From positions 17,641,569 through 17,705,568 of the forward strand of contig OZ038482.1 in NCBI GenBank assembly GCA_964036315.1: DNA of 64,000 nt, given 5' to 3'. Below the pieces are notes generated by a model. It made no database searches and was not told where the DNA came from. It worked only from the letters and a program-made list of their open reading frames with translations. This document shows, in pieces, positions 24,304-38,221 of the stretch (position 1 is its first letter; every line of letters begins with the position of its first letter). A program made the translations under genes and the position numbers. Source of the DNA: Acanthosepion esculentum. Lineage: Eukaryota > Mollusca > Cephalopoda > Sepiida > Sepiidae.

Positions 24304-27300
24304 TTGGGCAAGTAGTTAGTATAAACTACAGGTTGGCTCTGGTACATGTTGAACATCACCAATGTACCCGAGTAGGCGTCTGCAACAGGGATTAGCTAGC
24401 CAGCCTAGCAGATAAGTATACTTGGAAATGAGCAGCAAGCCAATATTATCATGATGATATTAATAATAATAATAATCCTGATATTTTGTAGTAACTGATT
24501 GAAAAAATATTCTTTGACATTGTGCCTTTTTTTTTCTTTTAAAAAAACACAATTTATACAAACACAAACATTAACCTAAAGTTAATAGTTTCCTTGGTTA
24601 CTTTTTCTGCTTTTAGTATTCTAATTTGGCTTATAGCCATAGCATGCTGAAGCAAAAGTTCTCATGTGATCACTGAGGTTAAGCAACATCAAGCCTGGTC
24701 AGTACCTGGATGGGTGACTGTTTGGGAATATCTGGTGCCGTAAGCTTGGACATGCAGGTGGTGTAATAGATAAATGTTTGGAATTGGAAATCTCTGAGTC
24801 GAGTTCCAATTCCAATTGGCTTTGTTATATTCATTTATGTGCTAATATCCTTGGACAAGGTATGAATCCAGTTCTTCTTGCCCTCACATATGGGTTAATT
24901 AGTATGACTTGGATCAGTAAATCCTTATTATCTCCTCCAAAAATTGTTGCAATCTAAACATATTTTTAGCTTTAAATAACCTGCAAAAGATTGATAAGCT
25001 GGAAAAATCAAATCAATCGATCATAATTACTAATTTACTTATGCCAAATCTGACAATATTGTAGCAATTTTGCAGTTGCATTGGTTATGTTTTGTTTGCA
25101 TGAGTAATCTAGGATTTCTATCTATACAAAGGAATTCTGAAAAGTTCTTGGTCCTATCCAAATGAACAAACCTCAGAATCTGTGGGGGAATCCCTTGTTG
25201 ACTGGGTTGATAATTTTACTCTTATTAATTGACTCTCACATGTAAAACAGAATTCTGCTTTTTAAATTATTAAAAGTAAAAAAATTATCCATCATAAACT
25301 AATTAAAAAAAAAATATCAATGTATTAGCAACTTGATCTCCTCTACTTACAAATAAGATATTCCGTTGTTATGGTAACACTAATTAGTATGGTGTAGTGC
25401 CTTCTGCTAATATAATAGAATATTTCATTACTAATAAGGAGAGATCAGGTTGTGTAAAAGATAAATATATAAAGTCATGTTGTTTTTAATATTATTACAA
25501 TAGACGTAATATGTTTATAATTACTTTTACTGGTCAGAGGGAAATGTTTAAGACTTAATTATTATGTAGTTAATATTAAATCTTCATATATCTCTACTTA
25601 TAAAAATTAATGGAATATTACCTAATATTATTTTTGTGAATCATTTTAATGAATTTGTCACAAATCTACAAATGCTGGGGTGAAAAATACTTCATAATCA
25701 ATAAAATAGCTCTGATTGTGAAGAACAATAAAATTGTAGACAGCTAAAGGACATAATATTTTATGAACCAACATTTAACCTTTTGTGTCTTCTGTATACT
25801 TATTGTTATATATAAATATCATATTCTTTTAATTTCAGGATGTGTCTAAAAATTGCCTTGTAACTTTGCCACCAACTTTTGGCAATTTGATGAAATTGAG
25901 AAATCTAAATCTTTCTTCAAATCAATTAACAACTCTTCCTCCTGAAGTAGGAAAAATGGCTCGTATGTATATATACTAATACTATTTTGTGTGTGTGTGT
26001 GTGTGTATGCAGGGTGTATCAAAAATACTTTTACAAACTTTGGGAGCGGATTCCTCACACCAAAACAAGGACAAAATCCATATAGACATGTCCGTAAATC
26101 CTTTGTTTTTGAGTTATTAAATTTAAAGAAAGTTTACAGTAGATGATACTGTGTAGACTAGGTTACATTTGTTATTCGTGTACATTTGTGGCTAGTCTGT
26201 CTTCAACATTTAAAATGTGTAGCAGTGAGTTAACTGAGAAGTGTTCCATTTAACAATGGCAGAATATTCATATCGTGAACAGGCAGATATGATTTTTACA
26301 TATGGCCACAGGAATGGTAATGGACGTGAGGCTGCATCAGATTATGTTTCCTGACCGAAGGTAGCTGAGTCATCCAACAAAGCTGCTGTTTATTGTTGTG
26401 TTGCTGAGATGGGATCCACAGTACCATAATCTATGGATCGAGGGAGACTAAGATCTGCTCATACACCTGACCATGAAGGACACATTCTACAGGCTGTCGG
26501 ATATGATTCATGTATCAGCACATGTCAAGTGATCCTAGCATATCATACATCTCATAGTACTGCATGAAAGGGTACTTCAAGAGCAGCTTCTGCATCTGTA
26601 TCATTTTCAGTGTGTGCAGGGTCTTTTGCCCTCCGATCACTCACCACAGGAGAATTTTTGCTGATGGCTTATTGCGCAAACTGCCTATATGTTGTTTGTC
26701 CCTTCACTCTTGTTTACAGATGAGGCAACATTTGGCAGAGATAGAATAACAAATTTACACGACCAACATTTGTGGGTGGATCAGAATCCCCATAGTATAA
26801 TACAGGCTAGACACCAGCATCAGTTTATGATTAATGTGTGGGCTGGAATTGTTGGTGACTGGTAGGTTTATATACTCTCTCAGCACATCTTACAGGAGCA
26901 GTCTACGGGGACTTTATTTTGAATACACTTCCAGACCTTCTAGAGGATGTACTCCTGCTAATACAAAGACGCATGTAGTTCATACATGATGGGACTCCAG
27001 CACATTTTAGTCACACTGTTCACAATTCACTGGCTGACATCTACCATAAAAGTTGGATAGGTAGGAGAGGACCAGTTCCATGGCCTGCACGTTCCACCAA
27101 CCTCAATCCTTTGGATTTTTATCTGTATTAGTTTATGCAGCAGAGACTAATAATGCAGAGACACTTCATCAACATGCCATGAGAGCCTGCAAAACCATTT
27201 GACACTATGTGGGAGTATTTGAAAGGATCCAACAGGGACATGCGTGTGTAGAAGCAAGTGGAGGAGATTTCAAACAGTTGTTATGAGTTGCTGTGTTGAG

Positions 27301-27545
27301 ATACAACAACGACTTTTTGTCCATATGTTTATATGGTCATTTCTACCTTGTTTTGGTGTCAGGAATCAACACCTAAAGTTTGTAAAAGTATTTTTGAATT
27401 GGACATTTAAAAGTATTTACTTTAAACTTTAAACTCAATAACTCAAAAATGAAGGATCTGTGGACATCTGTTGAAATGGACTTTTGTTCTTGTTTTGGTG
27501 TGAGGAACCCACCGCCAAGGTTTATAAAACTATTTTTTGGTACAC

Positions 27546-27588
<43 letters not shown>

Positions 27589-27637
27589 TATATATATATA
27601 TATATATATTATATATGTATATATATTATATAGTGTA

Positions 27638-27677
<40 letters not shown>

Positions 27678-27682
27678 GTGTA

Positions 27683-27720
<38 letters not shown>

Positions 27721-27725
27721 GTGTA

Positions 27726-27763
<38 letters not shown>

Positions 27764-28111
27764 GTGTATATATATTATATATGTATATATATTATATATA
27801 TATATATATTATATATGTATATATATTATATATGTATATATATTATATATATATATATATATATTATATATGTATATATATTATATATGTATATATATTA
27901 TATATGTATATATATTATATATGTATATATATTATATAGTGTATATATATTATATATATATATATATATTATATATGTATATATATTATATAGTGTATAC
28001 ATATTATATATATATTATATATGTATATATATTATATATATATATATATTATATATGTATATATATTATATATATATATATATTATATATGTATATATAT
28101 TATATAGTGTA

Positions 28112-28150
<39 letters not shown>

Positions 28151-31100
28151 GTATATATATTATATAGTGTATATATATTATATATATATATATATATATA
28201 TTATATATGTATATATATTATATAGTGTATATATATTATATATATATTGTGTGTGTATTTTTAACCTAGTATAGATGACATGTAAAAGAAGCCTGCAGGA
28301 ACACCGTAAAGCTGTAACACAAGGGAACATAGAAAAATATCAGGCGTGGCTGACCACATATCAAAGGAAAATGGAAGATCACCACCTTCTGTGGGATGAG
28401 GTTGAAATAATACACAGAGAACATCACTGAAAAATATGAAAACTTAAGGAATCAGAGCATATGCTAGGCGACAAAAAACTCCCAAGTCGGCTAAGCATAG
28501 AAATGAATACAATATGGGAACCAGTAATACAGAGTACTAGAGAAAAACAAATTGTAATATGACCTCTGGTAAAAAATGATTACTAAGACATTAGGTTTAT
28601 AAGTCCTATAAGTCCCAAAAACTCATACAGGACACACTGCTGAGTGCTTTAAAGCATTGGTTGTATCCAGTGATTTGACCCAAAGAGTTGTGAGTTCAAT
28701 ACCTGGCTACAAAACTTGAAGAGTTAAAAGGGAGATAACTGATACTGAGATACCCGGAAGAGGCATGGCACTTGGAACGAGAACAATCTACTACGGTGGA
28801 TGAAACAAAGGGTTTGGTTTGAAATTCGAATCACCTGAAGAAGGCCAGAGTTTACAATGATCAAAACATTGAATATGGTAAGAGAGATGAGGATAACAGT
28901 CCAAACAATGTAAACACTGTAAAAATGTATGATTTAATTTTTCCATGTGTGGAATAATTTACCTACTGCCATTAGTGTAGGCTCTCGTTTTGGCCTTACC
29001 CTCTTTTTATATTAATCAATATATATATTTAATTTATATTAAACCTAAGAACATTTGCAGATCATTAGTAAATTTTGTAAAATACATCAGTTTGATGCTT
29101 TGGCACACATCACAAAACAGTGATGTTTTTAGCTGATGAACATTAGATGCAGACAGTATCATGGTTGATGGATGCACCATCAAAAATCTAGATGACCATA
29201 GTCTGGCAGCTGATCCCTCCCCTGGCTTAGCCCCAACAGTTCAATAGGAGGGAAAGACTGACTTGTATAACATTTCATCATCACCAAGCAGACCCTAAAT
29301 TTACCTTAGTTCTGATGATTAGTTGTACTCTCAATGAAGGTCATTGTCTTGAACGTCTATTAGGACTTGAACTCACTTAAGATCTCAGGTAGAACTTGTA
29401 CAGGGTGTTGCAGCAAAATCCGACAGTTGACAAAAAGAAAACGAAATAGGCAATAAAAACAAAAGTTGTATATGCAGAGACCCGACAGTTTATTTAGCAA
29501 CAGTTAGTTACATACTACATTATTTTTCAATGTAACTGCCGGAGGCGGCAACAACCATCACAAGATGGGCGCAAAATGAGTTGCACGTTTTGACGACGAT
29601 GTTCTTGTCCATAGCAGCGAACGCCTTCACGATGGCAGCCTTCAGAGAGTTGACTGTGTTGTGGGTGTGCTTGTTGGTCTTGGCCTCGATCATGCCCCAG
29701 AAGAAATAGTCAGGGGGGTTAAAGTCAGGTGAGGAGAGTGGCCACAAGTCCGGCAACTAGTGGTGAGGAACATTGTTGAGTAGCCACGGCTGGGTTGTCT
29801 TGGCCTTGTGTGCAGACGTAGGGGCGTCTGGCGGCGATCTCATCCATCCAGGGCTTCACCACACTCCTCAGCACCTCCTGGTAGATCTCAGTAGTGACTC
29901 TTAGGGCCTTTTGAAAGAAGAACAGAGGCATGATGTCCCCCATGCTGGAAATGATGCAAAGGACCATGATGGAGGAGGGAAACTTTGTATGCTTCATGAC
30001 GGGAACCTCCTCAATGTCTTTGCAGATCCACCTGTCGTTCTACCTTTTGCTTGTCTGGTTCTGGATGAAATTCTTTTCATCATAGAAGAACCTCAGCATC
30101 CCAGCGGCCCCGTGCTTGAGCTCGTTCAACAAAGCTGCCGCCTTGACCTTCCTCAACTACTTGGAGGCATTCGTGATGAGCATGCAGTGAGACTTGTGGT
30201 AGGAGGAGTAACCAATGTCCTTCTTGATCGTTTGGCAGATCGTCGACTTGTGACACCCCATGTCATCTGCGATCTTGGCGTAGCTCTGGCTTCCATCATT
30301 GTCGACTGTCTCCTTGACAGCAGCGACAAACTCGTCAGTCCTAACAGCTGAAGAATGAATGTTGTGGGCTTCGTTTGGCAGTAAACTTGTCCTTGTTCTC
30401 ACATGCTTTCCACTTCCTCCAAATGTCCATGACCATGGTCCTCTTGAACCCAAACCAGGCCATCACTTCCACAGGCTTCTTCCCGACGCAAAAAGAAGCT
30501 ACTACCGCTGCTCTGCGCTCATATTCCATCCTGGAAAAGGGTAGAGAGAAAAATGTTAGTTGTCACACTGTCAGGTATCTGCATATACAACTTTTGTTTT
30601 TATTGCCTATTTCGTTTTCTTTTTGTCAAGTGCTGGATTTTGCTGCAATACCCCTGTGTATATGATCCATCACAAAAGATGCTAGAAAAATGGTCAGTTC
30701 CCTGTACCAATTCAGAAAGTACCTGACTCCTCCTGCCAAAAGTTAGACCACAAATAGATTATTTCTGGAACTGCCCAATCTTCACTTTCCAGCCTTGACA
30801 GAATTCAAAAACTTTTACACAGCTTTGTGGATGATGAATTATTTTCCACCCTACAACCCATTTTCCACAGTCAAAATGTTACTAACCTCTTGCTACTCTA
30901 TTGCTATTTTCATGACAAATGTTCAGATAAGTTACATTCCTTTGTTCAACCAGTTCAGACCTTCACAGGACTCACCATGTCATACATGGTTGACTCATCC
31001 TCATTTTCTTCATATTCGATTGGTAAGGAGGAAGTTCCCCAGAACTGTCCTTTTGTGCAACTGACTTCCAAAGGGATGTTTCCCTGACCACTACAACTTT

Positions 31101-34100
31101 AGCCTGCTCAAGTTTCGGGTCAACCATTATCTATCTTAATATTCTCATAATCTGCAGTTCTTACTTCCTCCCTTTATGCTCTTACAACAACATCACTCTG
31201 TAGCCCTGTACTTTGAGAGACCAAACAGTGGATGTGAGCACAGTTAAATAGTGATTAATGCATTTCAGCATTAACAGCAATAATGAGTATTTACAAGCCC
31301 TGTTTGGGTCAATGAAAGATGGACAACATGTTTCTGTAAAAATAGCATTTTGTAACTCTAAATTCTGCTCTTTTTCCATGAGGCATAATTTTCAGTGCAT
31401 CCCTTATATATATATAATAACTGGCTGCTCATTTTCAAGTAAGCTAGGGTGGCTAGCCAATCTCTTGTAAGTGTATGCTCAGGTACATTTGTGTTTGTTC
31501 AACACCCTCAGAGTCCACCTGTGGTTTATGCCGTAACTATGCTGAGCGAGCCTTAGCACATCATCTGGCATGATCAGCATTTTGTACAAGGCCAGTACCA
31601 AACCCTATGTCACAATGACTTGTGATTTCATATATATATATATATATACATACATACATACAGTGTAACCCGGATAGAAGAGAGTTGTCGGGACCGGAAA
31701 AAAAGTCTCATATCCAGGTTTGGTCTATTATATATACATTAACACAGGCTCTAATTTGGGACCAGATCCGGGTCTCTTATATCCGGGTTACACTATATAT
31801 ATATATATATATATATATATCCTTTAGTGTAAATAGTGTTCAATGCAATATAACAGATCTATTAAGTATATATTAATAATACCCTATGCCAACAGTATGA
31901 CTGAGTTTCATGCACTAGGCAGTGATCAGGTATAAATAAACTGGCCGTTATAGGGTTTAAATTTCTGGAACATAGAGTACTTAGAAATAAACAAAAAAGA
32001 TATTAAGAAGCTGAAACACTGTAAACTCAATATAATATGGTTTAACCCACTCTTTAGCAGCAGTGCCAAAACTAACACCAGACTAAAGGTATAATTTATA
32101 GAGCTAGTATCAGACATGATGGCAATGTCAAATTCTATTTTGGTTCAACTGAAAACCATTGGAAATCATGTTTTTACCATCACCAAATGACATTAGTCAA
32201 TATTAAGTATAGTAATAACAATGCCCTCTCTAAATTTTTCTGGAAAATAAAAATTGGTGATAGAAACCAAAAAAACCAAGCCTTTCAGAAGAAAAGGTAA
32301 TAAATGTAATTTATATCTTTAAAAAAAATTGTCACCCTAAAACATATAGATAACCCTAATTTGTTAAACAAAAGGAAGTGAATTAATGACCCCATGCAAA
32401 CATAGAAATAAATAACTGCTCAAACAGGTTGACCCAGGTTTATATAATTATTTTCTCATTCAGACCCCACATATACTATTATTATTATTACCATTATTAT
32501 TATTATTAATATTATTATTTCATTATTAATATTGTTAGTATCATCATTATTATTATTATCATATTATTAATATTACTATTACCTATTATTATTTTATTAT
32601 TGTTGTTAGCTATCATTGTTTTCATTATCGCTATCACCTTTAAGTGTTTCACCCCAGGCAAAAATGAGTTATCCCCCTTGAAACATAGTATGAATCCTTT
32701 TCAACGTATTTAGCCACTAGTGTTCTCCAATTTTAAATTGAAATTGGAATTTTTAAATTTTAATTCTAAGTGCAAGTTTGAACCTAAATTTAGATTATAG
32801 TACAATTAAATATTTAATAATAGTAATATCGCTTTGTAAAATAAAATATATTCACTACTTGAAATCTTTGAAACAAAATTTTAAATGAACATTTCATTCA
32901 TAAATTGGCCTGTTATAGTTAAGGAAAGTTTTACAAATAGATGCCAACTTGTTAAAGGCCAAGTAAAATGCAAATTTCAAACACTTTTCTGCACTATATA
33001 AGATGATATTCTTAAACAGAACTGTTTTTTATATGAAAATCAATACAATCCTTGAATAAAAGAACAATGAAGTATAATTACAGTTGCAGGGGCTCGGGAA
33101 TTTTTGTTCCTTGCCCTGGGAATATGCGCTTGGGCTCCCCACGTTAAACCAACTTTGTGTCACAACCTGACCTCATGGGAGTTGAGTAAATACAAATTAC
33201 TCTCTCTCAAGTAGTTTGTAACACTATTTATCATCTCTCAGTTGCATCTCTGTCCTTGGGCAGAGTGCACTCAGGGCCAACTCCATCAAAGGACAGAGTT
33301 GCAACTGAGGAAAATTATACTGAGAGATGCCCAGCCCTGAGGAACAGCTTCCTGAGGCTGCACCCTCTCATTGCACAAGAGAAAGGGATTGGTGCTCACA
33401 TCGAGGCCAGCGTAACCGATGGTTGTGGGGGCTGAGATAATTTTTCCTCCTAGCCCAGGTATACACACTTGGGTCCCCACCTTAAATTACTATAGAGTTC
33501 ACATGTTTGTTTATCATCGCTCAGTTGCATCACTGTCTTCAGTCAGAGTGCGATTCAGTTGTGGCTCTGTCAGAGGACAGAGGTGCAACTAAGGAAAATA
33601 CCACTGTGAGGTACCCAGCCCTGGGGAGTAGATGCCCGAGGTTGCACCCTCTCATTGTACCAGAGTGGGATTGTTGCTTGCACTGAAGCCTTCACAACCG
33701 ACAGTTGTGGGGGCTCAGGGAATTTTTGTCCTTAGCCCGAGTGTCCGCGCTCAGGTTCCCTACATTAAACTGACCTTGTGTCACAGCCTAACTCTGAGGG
33801 GTAGTCAAGTAAATACCTACTAGAAAGTAGAGCTGGGGCTTTTTAATCTCGAAATTCATGGGAGAATTGAGCTCCAATTTCACATTTATTCATATAGATT
33901 CCATAATATAGGTTTTACTTAATTAGCTATTATGTTTCTCTAACTCTTCAAATGTTGAATGTATAACTAATTTCTATTTTCCCATCTTTACCCTATATTA
34001 ATTTTATCTTTTAAATTGTTCCATGTTCTGTCACCCATGAAATAAAAATAATTGTTTGTACAGAAAATAAGAATCTATGTACATCAAATCGTCTTTAAAT

Positions 34101-37100
34101 TAAGTGGCAGCAAAAGAATTATCGTTGAACTTTTAAAAGATAAGCTTAAACATTAATTCAATACTTAAATACTGTGATCTAATTTTGAGTTCTTCTGTAA
34201 TTTATTGATGCCTATCGCATCTACTCCTCCCTAGCTATTGTGATGATGACCAAACCAAGAGTCCTCCACAGGAGCTAGCTTAAATACTGACTGATAGGGC
34301 GGCTTTTTAACTATTTGTAATAAAACATGCACTGCAATTTTGGATACAAAAGGAAAAATAAGTTACTCTCCTTGAACCATGAAAGCAACAATAATGGCTA
34401 GTATAATATATTAATATATATTTTTAACCTCACATAATCTGGCAACCCTGAATCTGACCTGAACGAAAATCGTTCCCTGCACCTAACATTTCTAGGGCTT
34501 TTGAATGAGCTATGAATCATTGAAATCAGGCCAGTGTGAGTGGAGGAGTTGCTTGGACACACACACAAACAAATATGCATACACTGAACTTTATATATAA
34601 GATAATAAATAAATATATTTTCTGTTTCTTTCATTCCAATTTAATCCTTTCCTTCTGGTTACTTTTCTATTTCCTTAAATGCCATGTCCCTTCAGGAAGT
34701 AGGTGATCATGACACATCACAGATTTCTTTCAGTTATTTGTGAATTGCCTTCATGGTTTGAAATTTAGTTTTCTTTTTCTTAGACTGGTTGCCACTCTAT
34801 GTGAAAGAGCTCAAACTTGGTACAATACAGTAGTCCAAAAAAAGTTTTTAGCCAGGAGAAATAAACTACATCCAATTTCAAAATTTAATTACGTAATCCC
34901 TACTCAACATAAATAAACAGTATTTGGAACTAGTATAGAGTAGGTCCTCCTTTTACTAGTTTCAGTGCTTGTATTCGATTTTTCATGGAGTTGATCAAGT
35001 TATCAACAATCGTCTGATCCATATTTTGCCACTCCTTTAGCAATGTTTCTTTAAGGGTTGCCATTGACGTAATTTTGGTTGCATGCTCTCAAAGTTTTAG
35101 GTGAAGGTGCTCCCATACGTGCTCTATTCGATTCATGTCAGGACTTTGGGCTACTCTTCGCAGTAACTCGATTCCTTGTGATTCCTTCCAGGCCTTTGCT
35201 ACTTTGCTCATATGACATGGCACTCCTTTTTCTAGAAAAAGGTAGACATTCTTGTCAATCTGATTGGTTTCAAATAGTGGGAGTATTTCTTTCTCTAATA
35301 TTTGACAGCATTTTGGACCATTCAACCACTCATGAACAAGAATCAGCTCAGATTTCCCTCCAGACCAGACAGCACCCCCCCACACCATTACTCCAATCCC
35401 TCCATGTTTCATGGTTGTCTGCAGATATTCAGTGTTTCAAATCTCATTCTGATTTCTCCAAACATAAACCTGTCTCGAATTTGAATATTGGCAGAATTTA
35501 CTTTCATCTGTCCACATTACAGACTGCCAAAATTCATAATCTTTGCTCTCGAATTCTCTTGCCCAGTCCATATGCCTGTTCCTGTTAACCTCTGAAATCA
35601 AGGGCTTCTTTCTTGCAACTCTTCTTTGATAGCCTAGCTCTTTCAAAGTCTTCCTCACTGTATATGGCGACCTTTCCATGCTGGCTGTTGACATCTTTGA
35701 CATTCTGACGACGGTTTCTGATGACTTCCTCCTTCAGCGGCCTTTTTGTTCACTCAGACACAATGCTTGGTCTTCATGAACGTTGATGAACGACAATGGC
35801 CTTCTTCATTAAATTTCTTGACAATATTATTAACCGTTTGATGATTAACCTGTAAAAACCTAGCAATTTCTCTATTTGATTTGCCATACTGATGCCATCC
35901 TATTATTTGCCCTCATTGAAATTCACCAATTTCCTTACTTCTGCGAACTTTCATTGCAAAATATAAGTCAGCTATCGTTCATAGATTAGAGTAGCTTGAT
36001 ACTAACATGGTATTGTCTGAAAGAAAAAAAGAAGATACATTATTACACAAGCCAAAATTGCTGTAAAATTAAAAATTTGGCCAAACATTAGAATTTTGGT
36101 GGGAAACCTTATTTAGCCTAGGATTTTTCAGCAAACCCCTCCCTGTATGAAAGAGAGAGATAGTTGTTTTTTTTTTTGGTTTTTTACCTGATATTACTCA
36201 TTGCTTTTCAAACTGATTAAATATCAATACTAAATTCACTCTCTTGATCAAATTTTAAATTCAATACATAAAACTTAGTTTATAATTTTGGAAGCTAATT
36301 CATTAATAAAGATTTATTTTAGCACAGATTTAAAAAATAAAAATTCAGAAAAGTTGAATAATGGTCTAACACTTGAGCATGATACTAATTTCATAAATGG
36401 ACTATTACACAAAATAAATGAACTGAATTTTACTTCTTGATGTGAACTTCATATATGTATTAACTTCATATTTGAATCAAATAAAACAGAAGCAGTAGCT
36501 ATTAAGCCTTTGGTTGAAAGAAGAGATTAATTTTAAATGAAAACTCTAGATTAATAAATAATACTAGTGTTTGTATAAAAAAAAAGAAAAATATCAGATA
36601 AATGTTTTTTTAGATTTTTTTTTTTTTTCCAGAGCTTAAAGTACTTGATCTTCAAAATAATCAAATCAACACGCTGCCCCCAGATATTGGAAATCTTCGT
36701 AATTTGGATTTATTGTATTTACAGAAGAATAAACTTATATCTTTACCAATTCTGGAAAACTGTAAGTCCTTAAAGGTAAGGCAACATTTGAATAAAAATT
36801 GGTGTGATTATATTTTCCATTCTTTTCTTACTGCTGAACTCGTTCCTGAAGATTAACCTCTCTTAGACAAATGTTGTTTGATTTGTGAACTAACACTTGT
36901 GAGCAATGCTACATTTTTCATATTTTTATTTAAAGTACACAAAATAGTGATATTTAGTATATTTCTGTCTCTTTTTTGCTTATCAATACTAATAAAAAGA
37001 AAAGATGTTTTGCTTTTAACTAGCTTCTTTTTTTTTATTATTTAAATGTTAAAAAAAATATTCCTGCTCCATATATATTTTTAGCAAATCTTTCCTTTGT

Positions 37101-38177
37101 GAAATTAAATTGAGCATTCAGAATGAAGCTGTAATTTAGGATGAGGTTTGAATATCTTATGACATTGATCTCATCTTTCATGGATGATCAGTCAGTCAGT
37201 TATGTGCCATGCATGATACATGCTTAGGTGATCATGTATCTTTCAATACATGACTGACGAGGCAGATTTTTTTCTGAGGTAGACCAGTTGCCATTGATCT
37301 GTCCTGTTATTTACCTATAGCTGGGGGTGGGGAGAAGAGAAGGATTCATACCTTTCCCAAGGGTATTAGCATGTAAGTAATGGATTTGACTGGAATTTGA
37401 CCCCAGCTCTCCGATTACTCAACCTGAGTCACTATCCATTACTCCACCGTGCATCTTATGGATGATATCTTAACTATTTGGGCTGTCAAAATTATTCTAA
37501 TATGGCAAAATTTTAATTTATAATTTTTCTTTTATTCTTTTCCCTCTTACTGTATTGTTGATGTCATCTTCGTAGTCATACTTTTAGTTTTGAGATTATC
37601 AGCACATTTTTCTTAGTCTTGAATTCTTTTCATCTTCTTTAAGGCATTATTCATGGATGACAAGGTCTAAAAGCCTGGGGTCTAAATTTTCAGGCTTTAA
37701 TTGTGGAAGAATAGATAAGCTAAAATGTTATGATAATGAATAACAAAAGATATAAAGAAAAACATGAAAATTAATTATGTGTGTAATAATGGAAAAAAAA
37801 TATTCATCTCATTATCTTAAAGGCAATTTAAAGAGCATGCCTCCTAAATTAATAACCCTAGAGAAGAATAGATCAACTAAAAAAAAACCTGTGATAAAAA
37901 AAAAATATATATATAAACCAATAATAAAATGTGTGTAACAATGAAAATAACTCATCTCTGAATTTTAAAGAGTTGTGATTCTGTTGTATTAGTTAAGAAA
38001 AAACACTATTGGATTTTAGGTGTTTTGATTTTAAGATTCAACAGCAAAGTTAGGCTGGCTAAGAGAAATAATCAAACATGTGTAAATAAGGTAACAATTC
38101 ATATTTTTTAACCAAAAAAACATCTTACTTAAAAGACATTTAAAAAAATATGCTTATTTTTTATTTTATTTTATTTT

Positions 38178-38221
<44 letters not shown>

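Noticed and set aside
24640..24750. A 5S rRNA gene
   Set aside because: Several diverged positions, lies inside a SINE with a shared 3' body, and has a second equally diverged copy with the same fusion.
27449..28274. Long overlapping open frames rich in Tyr-Ile
   Set aside because: They read through the TA/TG satellite; the periodic peptide follows from the repeat and lacks any gene features.
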